A stretch of DNA of 38,612 nt from a virus (IMGVR_UViG_3300030406_003399:7556-46167), one strand, 5' to 3'; shown: positions 1 through 8,783, counted from the stretch's first letter. Notes: generated from the sequence alone by a model not told the origin. Made by a program: numbers and translations.

Positions 1-1
1 T

Positions 2-400
2 AGTTTATTCAGTAAAGTAGTTAATAATGCAGAAGGAATACTTGACAAAGTTGTTACAACAGACAAAGAAAGAGCTGAAGCTAAGCTTGCAATCAAGAGC
101 TTACTACTCGAAGCTGAAAAAGAAGCCTTCGCTAAAGAAGTCGAAGACAGAAAGAGCGCTAGAGATATGTACAAAGACGACGCGTTTATTCAAAAAGTAC
201 TTGCAACGTTATTTACTGCTGCGTACTTCGGACTAAGTTTTATGATGTTTAAAGTCTTTGTAGTTAAAGAAATAAACTTAGGTGAGTTTGAAATTAGTTT
301 CATCTCAACAATATTCGGTGCTATGAGCGCCAAAGTTAATACAGTTGTCGACTTCTTCTTCGGAGGCTCGTCAAAGAAAAATGAACAAATAAAAAAATAA
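2..400 (+). CDS. Holin, three-TM type (C-terminal 132 residues; start lies at 38590)
   Basis: This is the bulk of a holin, the membrane protein that times lysis by opening the inner membrane. The charged N-terminal helix carries KVVTTDKERAEAK, followed by VEDRKSARDMYKDD, then hydrophobic segments (FTAAYFGLSFMMF and FISTIFGAMSAKVNTVVDFFF), and it ends in GGSSKKNEQIKK. This order of DKxxAE helix, DRxSAR motif, two or three membrane passes and a final FFFGGSS matches the 3TM holin family also found in gene transfer agents (DUF3154-like), by recall of the family. The frame is open back to base 2 and joins the ATG at 38590 across the contig ends, giving 140 residues. An internal ATG at 167 would cut off the conserved N-terminal helix, so it is not the start. 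Confidence 0.8.
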   Translation, partial: SLFSKVVNNAEGILDKVVTTDKERAEAKLAIKSLLLEAEKEAFAKEVEDRKSARDMYKDDAFIQKVLATLFTAAYFGLSFMMFKVFVVKEINLGEFEISFISTIFGAMSAKVNTVVDFFFGGSSKKNEQIKK

Positions 401-404
401 AAAC

Positions 405-1175
405 ATGTTATCAAGATATTTTACAATAGAAGTAAAGCCGACAATACCAGTAACAGCTGGCGCTCAAAACACTGATTATGGTGTTGGAGATATAGCGTTT
501 GATTGGACTAGATTTGAAATACCTAGAGGTCCAGCTAAATTAATTTGCATTACATATATACAAAGATGTGAAGATAATACAAATGATAATAGCTCAAATC
601 TTTCTCTATTATATGCTAAAACAATAAATGGACAAGCTCCACCTACTATAGGAACTGTTGATGGTGGTGTTGTTGATGGTTTTGGTTGGCAAAATAATAT
701 AATAGGGTTTAGCGACATTGATTTTAGTGAGAATAATGGACCTATTTTACAAGGCTCCATAAATATGCACGGTAATAGAGAACATGATGATAATTTAGTT
801 TTAACAGGAGAGCCTAATAGTGGTAGTACTAAAGGTCTTGACGAACTGTACGTTGCTGGAGTTTATAAATCAGGCGGTGTAAATTTTAGTACAACAGCGT
901 TAGCTAGAGGTGGTGTAACAGCCGATGGTAGTGTTGCAACTCTTGATACAGACAATGGAAGTGATGGTGATCCAAACGCTGAAAGGACGTTTGCGCCGGG
1001 AGATGTTATACATACTGTTGCAAATGGTCTTGTAGGAACAGTTAAAAGCATAGCAGCATTTGGCTCTAATAAACAAGTTATCACTTTTGAGTCTCCTATA
1101 GCAAATGACGTTGCTGATGATGCAGAGCTATTTAATATAAATCCTATAAGAATACTACTACACTTTGAAAAATAA
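405..1175 (+). CDS. Putative virion surface/fibre-associated protein
   Basis: 256 residues with no signal peptide, membrane segment or catalytic motif that I recognise. The composition is Gly/Asn/Asp-rich and beta-prone, as in phage structural proteins. The last 65 residues form a compact module: FAPGDVIHTVANGLVGTVKSI, then a strand pair, then DDAELFNINPIRILLHFE. The pattern 'GD-V-I ... G-x-V-x-x-I ... D-E-L-F/Y-N-I-N-P-I' recalls small structural proteins of marine phages, where it is often next to capsid or fibre genes. The gene starts four bases after the holin stop and is followed within three bases by the 1179 gene, so it belongs to a tight block of three likely surface proteins. A decoration protein or fibre connector is equally possible. 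Confidence 0.5.
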   Translation: MLSRYFTIEVKPTIPVTAGAQNTDYGVGDIAFDWTRFEIPRGPAKLICITYIQRCEDNTNDNSSNLSLLYAKTINGQAPPTIGTVDGGVVDGFGWQNNIIGFSDIDFSENNGPILQGSINMHGNREHDDNLVLTGEPNSGSTKGLDELYVAGVYKSGGVNFSTTALARGGVTADGSVATLDTDNGSDGDPNAERTFAPGDVIHTVANGLVGTVKSIAAFGSNKQVITFESPIANDVADDAELFNINPIRILLHFEK

Positions 1176-1178
1176 AAT

Positions 1179-1544
1179 ATGGGATTTAAAAACAATACTA
1201 TAGAGTATGGTTTTGGACAGATGGGTTCGATACTTATTTGTACTTATACTAATGATGTTACTGTTGGAGATGTAGCTGATAGTGTTTTAGACAAAGCTAA
1301 TTTAACTAGCGATCCTGTTTTTGTAGCTATACAATTTGTTGAAGATACAGTTTTTAACACAAATGGTTTAATATCTGAAGATTCAAACATATATATCAAC
1401 TCTGATACTGGATCACCAGGTATAGATGCTAATGGAGGATCTAGTACAGATGGTGTTACTTTTCCCAAAGGTTTAGTTATATATGGTAGATGGACTAGCA
1501 TAAAATTAGACAGTGGTAAAGCTATAGCATACGTTGGTTACTGA
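1179..1544 (+). CDS. Small putative virion protein
   Basis: 121 residues, beta-rich, without a signal peptide or transmembrane segment. The N-terminal half contains GQMGSILICTYTNDVTVGD and DPVFVAIQFVEDTVFN; the middle is a Gly/Asp/Ser loop (SDTGSPGIDANGGSS); the end returns to strands (VIYGRWTSIKLDSGKAIAYVGY). The stop codon TGA overlaps the next ATG (tgATG), implying coupled translation with the lectin-like gene at 1544. I do not recognise a named family. Context between a putative surface protein and a lectin-fold adhesin argues for a capsid-decorating or fibre-base role, but this is inference. Confidence 0.5.
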   Translation: MGFKNNTIEYGFGQMGSILICTYTNDVTVGDVADSVLDKANLTSDPVFVAIQFVEDTVFNTNGLISEDSNIYINSDTGSPGIDANGGSSTDGVTFPKGLVIYGRWTSIKLDSGKAIAYVGY

Positions 1545-2818
1545 TGTTAGGTTTATCAAGTGGATTAATATACTCTAAATACTTAACTGGTATAAGTAAT
1601 CCAACAGACGTTAATGATTTAATAGGTTGGTGGGATTTTACTGACGCTAGTACAATGTATACAGATGCTGGCTCTACTAATGTTTCTAGTAGCGGTCAGA
1701 GAATATACAGAATAGATAATAAAGCTTATACTTTACAAAACAATACTACTAACGCTATAGGTAAGTATTTAAATACTTTAGAAGGTTTTGAAGGACCTTC
1801 ATTTAACAACCCTTATGGTCCAGTGTATCAAACAACAGATTCTGTTACAGCAAAAAGACCGCCAGCAGAATCAAGTAGTAATCCAATATCTTATGCTCAT
1901 TTTGTTTCAAATACTTACACTAGTGCACAAGGAGATGATATAGATGCTTATCCTTATATGAGAGCTAGAGGTAATGTTGGTAACGTAAGAGATGATGGTG
2001 ATTTATATGCTAGGTTAACAGATTCGTTTATAGATTTACAAAATTATACCTATTTTACGGTGTTTAGAACTAATAGTTTTGTTCATAGCTCGGAGTCTTT
2101 GTTTCATTTTCAAGGTCACGACCCTAGTCTTCCTAGTAGCTTTAGTGATATAGTGTTTGGTAGAAGAATATGGACTAGAGCTAATGTTAGTTATAGTACT
2201 ACAGAAACTAATGGTGGTAATTCTACTAATAGTGTAGAGCACGTAGTTAGTGTTAGTACTAGTTTAGGACCTAGCCAAAGTGAAAGAAGGTGGAGACCTA
2301 TGGATCCAGCTGCTGATATTTCTGGTAATTCAATATCAAATAATGATAAGTTTCAGTTTTGGACAGTTTCTGTAGGTAGTAATAGTGCAACACCAGTAGG
2401 TGTTGGTTTTAGTACGCTTTTTCAAAGAGATGGTAGGATGTATAGAAACGCTGATGATTCAAAAGGTATAGATGCTGCATCTTATATTGGCGTATCTAAC
2501 ACGTTAGATGATAACAACTCTGATGCTAGCGCTAGTGAGCAAGGTGTAAACAAACTTAATTTGGGTGTAGGTAAAAGCGATGATAGCTCTATAAGAACAA
2601 AACCTTTAACTTTTGCAGTAGGTATTTTAGATACCCTTAGTCCGTCAGGCCAAGGTACATATCAAACTTTAATTCAAAATTACCAAGATGCTTTTAGATC
2701 TCTAAGAGACTGTAAAGTTTATGAAATAATATTTTATAATAGAAAACTTAATGACGAGGAAATAGAAGGGGTTGAAAATTATCTCGTTAATAAATATGGA
2801 GACCCCACAACATTATAA
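1544..2818 (+). CDS. Concanavalin/LamG-like lectin-domain adhesin
   Basis: 424 residues that look like a jelly-roll lectin of the LamG/concanavalin A superfamily, probably a receptor- or glycan-binding virion protein. The opening LIGWWDFTDASTMYTDAG matches the usual 'L-x-W-x-D-F/A-S-D' first strand, followed by IYRIDNKAYTLQN in the position of the 'W-x-D-x-S-G-x-x-N' strand. The close is diagnostic: CKVYEIIFYNRKLNDEEIEG followed by VENYLVNKYG, the 'EIIIYNRxLSxxExxxVExYLxxKY' ending seen in many bacterial and phage lectin domains. It starts at the ATG overlapping the previous stop. Its place between holin and terminase, far from the other fibre genes, is unusual. No catalytic glutamates of a glycoside hydrolase stand out, so binding is more likely than cleavage. 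Confidence 0.72.
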   Translation: MLGLSSGLIYSKYLTGISNPTDVNDLIGWWDFTDASTMYTDAGSTNVSSSGQRIYRIDNKAYTLQNNTTNAIGKYLNTLEGFEGPSFNNPYGPVYQTTDSVTAKRPPAESSSNPISYAHFVSNTYTSAQGDDIDAYPYMRARGNVGNVRDDGDLYARLTDSFIDLQNYTYFTVFRTNSFVHSSESLFHFQGHDPSLPSSFSDIVFGRRIWTRANVSYSTTETNGGNSTNSVEHVVSVSTSLGPSQSERRWRPMDPAADISGNSISNNDKFQFWTVSVGSNSATPVGVGFSTLFQRDGRMYRNADDSKGIDAASYIGVSNTLDDNNSDASASEQGVNKLNLGVGKSDDSSIRTKPLTFAVGILDTLSPSGQGTYQTLIQNYQDAFRSLRDCKVYEIIFYNRKLNDEEIEGVENYLVNKYGDPTTL

Positions 2819-2840
2819 TAATTAAATAAAATTAAATACA

Positions 2841-3113
2841 ATGACAAAAAAAGATAAAGTTGTAGAACTTAAAACTAAAGCAGAAAAAATATCTGATGAA
2901 CATTTAAAAGAGCTTCAAGGTATAATAAATACTATTAATAAAACTAATATGAATATTGGTAGAATAGAAGCTCAAAAACATAGCTTGCTTCACGACTTAG
3001 GTGTTGTGCAAAATAAAGCTGTTGTACTTCAAGATGTTTTTAAAAAAGAATATGGTAGTGATGATGTAAATATAAATGATGGAACAATTAACTGGAAGAA
3101 AGATGAAAAATAA
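2841..3113 (+). CDS. Small coiled-coil phage protein
   Basis: 90 residues, highly charged and helical. Residues 1-70 form a coiled coil (KISDEHLKELQGIINTINKT, NIGRIEAQKHSLLHDLG), with the end EYGSDDVNINDGTINW. The phrase pattern 'IGRIExQKHxLLHxL ... KEYGxxDVNIxDGxI' recurs, from memory, in short genes near head or terminase genes of marine T4-like and Bacteroidota phages, without an assigned function. A prefoldin-like or assembly-adaptor role is conceivable from its form. Its 3' end overlaps the start chosen for the next gene by 11 bases. Confidence 0.6.
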   Translation: MTKKDKVVELKTKAEKISDEHLKELQGIINTINKTNMNIGRIEAQKHSLLHDLGVVQNKAVVLQDVFKKEYGSDDVNINDGTINWKKDEK

Positions 3114-3327
3114 TATCATCAGAAAAATTACCATAGGTAAAGATTATAAAAATGATTCTATGCACTACGCTGTAGACCAAGAAGTTTATGGCGGTCATAA
3201 GATTTGTGATATAATAGAAGAAGAAGATAAGTACTGTATATATATTAAAAAAGAAAAGGTTGTTATACCTTGGAAAGACTTTAATAAAAATATGGCAATA
3301 TCAGTTGAGTATAATTTAGAATACTAA
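3103..3327 (+). CDS. Hypothetical protein, 74 aa
   Basis: A small mixed alpha/beta protein of unknown function, beginning MKNNIIRKITIGKDY and ending IPWKDFNKNMAISVEYNLEY. I chose the ATG at 3103 over the upstream in-frame ATGs at 3076 and 3079 because those add only a short peptide that mirrors the coding sequence of the previous gene, while 3103 is preceded by a purine-rich stretch (ggaagaaag) and gives an 11-base overlap in keeping with the neighbours. The 'GGHKICDI...Y-x-I-Y-I' core looks like a small beta-sheet domain, perhaps SH3-like. The stop overlaps the ATG of the GroES-like gene by one base. Confidence 0.6.
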   Translation: MKNNIIRKITIGKDYKNDSMHYAVDQEVYGGHKICDIIEEEDKYCIYIKKEKVVIPWKDFNKNMAISVEYNLEY

Positions 3328-3905
3328 TGAATGCTTATAAAGATTTTATTGTGGCTCCTATTGGCGAGCGTTATAATAATGTTAAGCGAGTCGATGACAA
3401 AGAGTTGATATTGAATACTGAAATATTTAATCATCAATACGTTAATAGAAAAGCAAAAGTAATCGCTACTCCACTATTATTTGAATCACCTGTTAATGTA
3501 GGTGATGAAGTAATAGTGCATCACAATATATTTAGAAGGTGGACAGATGTTAAGGGTAGAGAAAAGAACAGTAGGTCATACTGGAAAGAAGATAAATATA
3601 TAATATCACAAGATCAAATATATTTGTATAATAATAAAGCTATGCCTGGTTATAGCTTTGTTCAACCTATAAAATCAAATAGTAAACTAGATAATAATAC
3701 AGAACAACCTCTAATTGGTATAATAAAATATACAGATGGTGCTTTTGATATCAACGCGTTAGTTGGATTTACACCTAATAGTGAATATGAGTTTATTATA
3801 GAAGGTAAAAGATTATACAGAGTTTTAAATAAATTTATTACAATTAAATATGAATATAAAGGAAACGAAGAAGAGTATAATCCAAGCTGGGCAAAAAGCA
3901 GTTGA
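3327..3905 (+). CDS. GroES-like co-chaperonin candidate
   Basis: 192 residues. The central part (about 55-105) has the build of a GroES beta-barrel: strand KAKVIATPLLF, then the hallmark turn NVGDEVIVHHNIFRRW (compare 'VKVGDxVLFxxYxGxEV'), then EDKYIISQDQIYLY (compare 'EYLILRESDILA'). A second half ends LYRVLNKFITIKYEYKGNEE, which may repeat part of the barrel or form a specific cap. Phages such as T4 (gp31) use their own GroES-like protein to fold the capsid protein with host GroEL, and the position just upstream of packaging and head genes fits that use. The length exceeds bacterial GroES (about 95 residues). The last 56 bases also encode the start of the next gene in another frame. Confidence 0.5.
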   Translation: MNAYKDFIVAPIGERYNNVKRVDDKELILNTEIFNHQYVNRKAKVIATPLLFESPVNVGDEVIVHHNIFRRWTDVKGREKNSRSYWKEDKYIISQDQIYLYNNKAMPGYSFVQPIKSNSKLDNNTEQPLIGIIKYTDGAFDINALVGFTPNSEYEFIIEGKRLYRVLNKFITIKYEYKGNEEEYNPSWAKSS

Positions 3906-4122
3906 AGAACTTATTAAAGTTGCTAAAGAACCTATTGTTGATAGTGATGATGATATATCAGCTGACAGATTAAAGAACGCAGCAGCTACAAAAAAGCTAG
4001 CTATATTCGATGCTTTTGAAATACTAAACCGTATAAACGAGGAAGAGAATATACTTGAGGGTAAGGTTGAAGAGAAAAAAGAAACTACATTTAAAGGTTT
4101 TGCAGAAGGTAGATCAAAATGA
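3850..4122 (+). CDS. Small helical protein before TerL; possible small terminase partner
   Basis: 90 residues, almost wholly helical and charged, with SDDDISADRLKNAAATKKLA and IFDAFEILNRINEEENILEG as its core. It sits directly upstream of the large terminase and overlaps it by four bases (ATGA), the position where small terminase subunits are usually found. The sequence 'DxLKNAAxTKKxAIFDxxEIL-x-RI' recalls short proteins at this place in other Bacteroidota phages. I see no clear helix-turn-helix, so DNA binding is unproven. The only ATG gives a 56-base overlap with the preceding gene, and no later in-frame start exists in the N-terminal region. Confidence 0.5.
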   Translation: MNIKETKKSIIQAGQKAVEELIKVAKEPIVDSDDDISADRLKNAAATKKLAIFDAFEILNRINEEENILEGKVEEKKETTFKGFAEGRSK

Positions 4123-6350
4123 AGTACGAACAAACGTTATATAAAATAGTAGAGCCAATAAAGCTTAACACTTTGAAAAGGTTAAATAAATCTAAAAAGT
4201 GGGAGTATGGTTATAATAAAGAAAACGATGTTGTTGTAATATCGAAGACTGGTATGGTTGGTGATGTTATAGAAATACAAGGTTTAAAAATAGCTCTACC
4301 TAAACAACCAAAAGAAGTATACTCTTGTAGTAAATTAAAGTCAGAACAAAAGTGGAAACGTTTTGCAGACAAACCTGAGTTTAAAAAAATTAAAACAGTA
4401 TTTGACTGGCAAGATTACTCTATAGATTTTAAAGAAGAAAACTATAGCTATATAGACGAAGAGTTTAGAAGAAGAGAAGAAGGTTTTTGGTTTATGAATA
4501 AAGGTAAACCAACGTATATAACAGGCACACATTATATGTACTTACAATGGAGTAAAATAGATGTAGGTGCACCTGATTATAGAGAAGCAAATAGATTATT
4601 CTATATATTTTGGGAGGCTTGTAAAGCTGATAGTAGATGTTACGGTATGTGCTATTTAAAAAACAGACGATCTGGTTTTTCGTTTATGAGCTCTGCTGAA
4701 ACAGTTAATTTAGCAACACTTGCAAGTGATAGTAGATTTGGGATATTATCTAAAACAGGTGCTGACGCAAAGAAGATGTTTACAGATAAAGTTGTACCAA
4801 TAAGTTTAAACTACCCTTTCTTTTTTAAACCTATACAAGATGGTATGGATAGACCAAAGTCAGAGCTAGCATATAGAGTACCAGCTAAAAAGTTTACACG
4901 TAAAAAAATACGTGAGCGTGAAGAGATGGATGACGTGCAAGGACTTGATACAACTATAGACTGGAAGAATACAGGCGATAATAGTTATGATGGTGAGAAG
5001 CTAAACCTACTAGTTCATGATGAAAGTGGCAAGTGGGAAAGACCTGATAATATAAAAAATAACTGGAGAGTTACAAAAACTTGTTTACGTTTAGGTAGTA
5101 GAGTTGTTGGTAAGTGTATGATGGGTAGTACTAGTAATTCACTAGACAAAGGTGGTGATAACTTTAAAAAGCTATACAATGATTCAGATGTTACCAAGCG
5201 CAACAGAAATGGACAAACTAAGTCGGGATTATATTCTTTGTTTATTCCTATGGAATGGAATTACGAAGGATTCATTGATGAATTCGGACGACCTGTATTC
5301 ACTGATCCTAAGCAACGAACATTTGATCCACACGGAATAGAAATAGATCAAGGTGTTATAAACCACTGGGAAAACGAAGCTGATGGCTTGCGCGATGATC
5401 AAGATGCTTTAAATGAATTTTACCGTCAGTTTCCTAGAACAGAAGAGCACGCGTTTAGAGATGAAACTAAAAATAGTATATTTAACTTAATTAAAATATA
5501 CGAGCAAATAGATTACAACGAAGGTAATACTAGCTCATCTGTTTTAACGACCGGAAACTTTCAGTGGGCTAGTGGTATTAAAGATACTCAAGTTAGTTTT
5601 AATCCAGATCCTAATGGTAGGTTTAAAATAAGTTGGGTGCCAGGAATAAGATTACAAAATAATGTTATACTAAAAAACGGTATAAAATATCCTGGCAACG
5701 AACACGTAGGCGCATTTGGTTGTGACTCGTACGATATATCTGGAACAGTAGACGGTGTAGGTTCAAAAGGTGCTTTGCACGGGTTAACAAAGTTTTCAAT
5801 GGAAGATGCACCAGCTAATACTTTCTTTTTAGAATATATAGCAAGACCTCAAACAGCTGATATGTTTTTTGAAGATGTACTAATGGCATTAGTATTTTAC
5901 GGTATGCCGTTACTCGCAGAGAATAACAAACCAAGATTATTATACTACTTACGTAGAAGAGGTTATAGAGGTTTTAGTATGAACAGACCTGATAAAGCTT
6001 GGAACAAATTATCAGTTGCAGAAAAAGAAGTTGGTGGTGTACCAAACTCAAGTGAAGATATAAAGCAAGCTCATGCAGCTGCAATTGAATCATACATAAA
6101 CGATCATGTAGGTTTATTAGAAGATGGTACTTATGGTACTATGTATTTCAACGAAACACTAAATGACTGGGCTAAGTTTGATATAAACAGAAGAACAAAG
6201 CATGATGCTTCTATAAGTACAGGGCTAGCAATAATGGCTTGTAATAGACATTTATACCGACCAAATCCTAAAAAAGAAAAGACCGCTTTAAACTTAAATA
6301 TATCCAAATACGATAACAAAGGATTTCAATCAACAATAATAAAACAATAG
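4119..6350 (+). CDS. terL: Terminase large subunit (packaging ATPase-nuclease)
   Basis: 743 residues. This motor protein pumps DNA into the prohead and cuts the concatemer. The N-terminal ATPase domain shows a deviant Walker A region, LKNRRSGFSFMSS (180-192), and a clear Walker B, KLNLLVHDESGKWE, with D301-E302. A coupling-type segment follows at GKCMMGSTSN (331-340). The C-terminal RNase H-like nuclease has the expected acidic triad: GAFGCDSYD (D536/D539), LLAENNK (E601) and KHDASISTG (D696). Size and layout suit the long TerLs of Bacteroidota podoviruses, including crAss-like relatives. The portal gene follows after one base. Packaging by headful cutting would agree with the circular map, but the mode cannot be read from the sequence alone. 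Confidence 0.9.
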   Translation: MKYEQTLYKIVEPIKLNTLKRLNKSKKWEYGYNKENDVVVISKTGMVGDVIEIQGLKIALPKQPKEVYSCSKLKSEQKWKRFADKPEFKKIKTVFDWQDYSIDFKEENYSYIDEEFRRREEGFWFMNKGKPTYITGTHYMYLQWSKIDVGAPDYREANRLFYIFWEACKADSRCYGMCYLKNRRSGFSFMSSAETVNLATLASDSRFGILSKTGADAKKMFTDKVVPISLNYPFFFKPIQDGMDRPKSELAYRVPAKKFTRKKIREREEMDDVQGLDTTIDWKNTGDNSYDGEKLNLLVHDESGKWERPDNIKNNWRVTKTCLRLGSRVVGKCMMGSTSNSLDKGGDNFKKLYNDSDVTKRNRNGQTKSGLYSLFIPMEWNYEGFIDEFGRPVFTDPKQRTFDPHGIEIDQGVINHWENEADGLRDDQDALNEFYRQFPRTEEHAFRDETKNSIFNLIKIYEQIDYNEGNTSSSVLTTGNFQWASGIKDTQVSFNPDPNGRFKISWVPGIRLQNNVILKNGIKYPGNEHVGAFGCDSYDISGTVDGVGSKGALHGLTKFSMEDAPANTFFLEYIARPQTADMFFEDVLMALVFYGMPLLAENNKPRLLYYLRRRGYRGFSMNRPDKAWNKLSVAEKEVGGVPNSSEDIKQAHAAAIESYINDHVGLLEDGTYGTMYFNETLNDWAKFDINRRTKHDASISTGLAIMACNRHLYRPNPKKEKTALNLNISKYDNKGFQSTIIKQ

Positions 6351-6351
6351 T

Positions 6352-8757
6352 ATGAATTATTCTAACTCATATTTTCCTTCGCAGGCAGTTAGTGACATAG
6401 AAAAAATGTCATTAGAGTATGGTGAAAAGGTTGCCAAAGCTATAAGACATGAATGGTTTGAAGGTAACAATAATAAGTATCAAGGAAATATACATAATTT
6501 TCATCAACTTAGATTATATGCTAGAGGTGAGCAATCAATACAAAAATATAAAAATGAATTATCTATTAATGGTGATTTATCTTATTTAAATCTAGACTGG
6601 AAGCCAGTACCTATTATACCTAAGTTTGTTGATATAGTTGTTAACGGTATGTCTCAAAGAAATTATGAAATAAACTGTTTCTCTCAAGATCAATATGGTG
6701 TTGCTAAAAGAACAGAATACATGGAGTCTATACTTCGTGATATGAGAAGTAAAGATTTTAATGAAACAGCTATGGCTACTTTTAATGTAAATCTTTTTGA
6801 AAATGATGTAGAGACATTACCTGAAACACAAGAAGAGCTTGAACTTCACATGCAACTAAATTACAAACAAGCAATTGAGTTAGCAGAAGAACAAGCTTTA
6901 AATGTTTTAATGGAAAATAGCGATTATGATTTAGTTAGAAGAAGATGTTTATATGACTTAACTGTTTTAGGTATTGGTGCTACTAAAACAACATTTGATT
7001 GGAGTGATGGCGCTAGAGTTCAGTATGTTGATCCAGCAAACTTAGTATACTCTTATACGGAGTCTCCGTACTTTGAAGATATGTATTATGTAGGTGAAGT
7101 AAAAGAAGTACCTATAAACGAATTAGTAAAAGAGTTTCCAGAACTAACTGAAGAAGAAATAGAAGATATTGTAAGTAAATCTGGAACTACTAAATACAAT
7201 AGATATCATGAATATCACAATGTTAATAATGATAGAAATAAAATAGAAGTATTATATTTTAATTACAAAACACACGCTAACGATGTTTATAAATTAAAGA
7301 AAACTGGTAGTGGTGCTGATAAAGTTATTAATAAAGATGATACATTTAATCCACCTGAAAATAAAGAAGGTGAATTTAGTAAATTAGAAAGAGTTATTGA
7401 AACTTTATATGAAGGTGTTTATTTGATAGGTTGTCAAAAAATGTTAAGATGGCAAGTAGCTAGTAATATGCTTAGGTCTGATTCTGATTTTAGTAGAGTT
7501 AAAATGAACTATCAGATAGTTGCGCCAAGGATGTATAAAGGTAGAATAGAATCTATAGTTAGTAGAATAACAGGTTTTGCTGACATGATACAACTAACGC
7601 ATTTGAAGCTACAACAAGTTATGGCTCGTATGGTACCGGATGGTGTGTACTTAGATGCTGATGGTTTGGCAGAAGTTGATCTTGGTAACGGTACAAACTA
7701 TAACCCACAAGAAGCTTTAAACATGTTCTTCCAAACTGGTAGTGTTATTGGTAGAAGCTTTACATCAGACGGCGATATGAATCCTGGTAAAGTGCCAATA
7801 CAGCAAATAAATCAAGGCGCGCCAAGCGGTAAGATGCAATCGTTAATACAAACGTATAACTATTATCTACAAATGATACGTGATGTTACCGGTTTAAATG
7901 AAGCTAGAGATGCTACAACACCAGATAAAAATGCTTTAGTTGGTGTACAAAAACTAGCTGCAGCTAATTCAAATACAGCTACAAGACACATACTACAGTC
8001 TATGATGTTTTTAACTGTTGAAGTCGCTGAGTGTTTATCACTTAGAATATCTGATATAATAGAATATTCGCCAACAGCAAATGCTTTTATACAAGCTATA
8101 GGTTCTCATAATGTAGCTACATTAAATGAATTAAAAAGTTTACATCTTCATGACTTTGGTATTTTCATAGAATTAATGCCTGATGAAGAAGAAAAGATGT
8201 TGTTAGAAAATAATATTCAACAAGCTTTATCTCAACAATTAATAGAACTTGATGACGCTATAGATTTACGTAATATAAGAAACATAAAGCTAGCTAATCA
8301 ATTGTTAAAAGTAAAAAGAAAAAAGAAGTTACAAAGAGATCAATTAATTCAGCAGCAAAATATACAAGCTCAGTCTCAAGCTCAGCAACAACAAGCGCAA
8401 GCACAAGCTGAAGCTGAAATACAAAAGCAACAAGCTAAAGCTGAAATAGATAGTCAATTAGAAACTACAAAAAATAGTTTAAAGATACAATACCTACAAC
8501 AAGAAGTTCAGTCTAAAAAAGATTTAATGTTATTAGAGTTTGAGCTTAACTCACAAATAAAAGGTATGGAAAAAACTATTACTAATGAAAGAGACTCTAT
8601 GAGAGAAGACAGAAAAGATCAAAGAGTTAATATGCAAGCTGATCGTCAAAAAGAAATGATAGATCAAAGAAAACAGGGTGAGTCGATTAATAATTTTGAG
8701 TCATCAGGTAATGATATACTTACAGGGGGAGCGAACATGGATAGGTTCGGTCTCTAA
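6352..8757 (+). CDS. Portal protein
   Basis: 801 residues, the dodecameric ring at the capsid vertex through which DNA is pumped. Evidence: immediate downstream position from TerL; size; an N-terminal block LRLYARGEQSIQKYKNEL (53-70) followed by LDWKPVPIIPKFVDIVVNGM (81-100), the usual 'xLYxxGxQ ... xxPxxVDxVVxxM' opening of portals in this phage group; and a long crown/barrel-type C-terminus. From about residue 650 to 775 it is a Gln/Lys/Glu/Ala-rich coiled coil (IQAQSQAQQQQAQAQAEAE), a known trait of these large portals and likely exposed to DNA inside the head. Residues near 480-530 (IRDVTGLNEARDATTPDKNA) fit the portal 'G-x-x-x-x-x-x-x-x-x-P-x-x-N/S' wing segment. Confidence 0.85.
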   Translation: MNYSNSYFPSQAVSDIEKMSLEYGEKVAKAIRHEWFEGNNNKYQGNIHNFHQLRLYARGEQSIQKYKNELSINGDLSYLNLDWKPVPIIPKFVDIVVNGMSQRNYEINCFSQDQYGVAKRTEYMESILRDMRSKDFNETAMATFNVNLFENDVETLPETQEELELHMQLNYKQAIELAEEQALNVLMENSDYDLVRRRCLYDLTVLGIGATKTTFDWSDGARVQYVDPANLVYSYTESPYFEDMYYVGEVKEVPINELVKEFPELTEEEIEDIVSKSGTTKYNRYHEYHNVNNDRNKIEVLYFNYKTHANDVYKLKKTGSGADKVINKDDTFNPPENKEGEFSKLERVIETLYEGVYLIGCQKMLRWQVASNMLRSDSDFSRVKMNYQIVAPRMYKGRIESIVSRITGFADMIQLTHLKLQQVMARMVPDGVYLDADGLAEVDLGNGTNYNPQEALNMFFQTGSVIGRSFTSDGDMNPGKVPIQQINQGAPSGKMQSLIQTYNYYLQMIRDVTGLNEARDATTPDKNALVGVQKLAAANSNTATRHILQSMMFLTVEVAECLSLRISDIIEYSPTANAFIQAIGSHNVATLNELKSLHLHDFGIFIELMPDEEEKMLLENNIQQALSQQLIELDDAIDLRNIRNIKLANQLLKVKRKKKLQRDQLIQQQNIQAQSQAQQQQAQAQAEAEIQKQQAKAEIDSQLETTKNSLKIQYLQQEVQSKKDLMLLEFELNSQIKGMEKTITNERDSMREDRKDQRVNMQADRQKEMIDQRKQGESINNFESSGNDILTGGANMDRFGL

Positions 8758-8783
8758 TTTTTAATATTTTATAAAATTTTATT

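Noticed and set aside
27-236. Forward frame of 69 codons at the left end
   Set aside because: It is out of frame with the holin, whose family pattern, membrane segments and cross-junction continuity are clear. This frame is a Lys/Leu-rich shadow.
3076-3102. Earlier start for the 74-residue protein
   Set aside because: The added residues only mirror coding sequence of the previous gene in another frame and would enlarge the overlap to 38 bases; the ATG at 3103 fits local gene spacing better.
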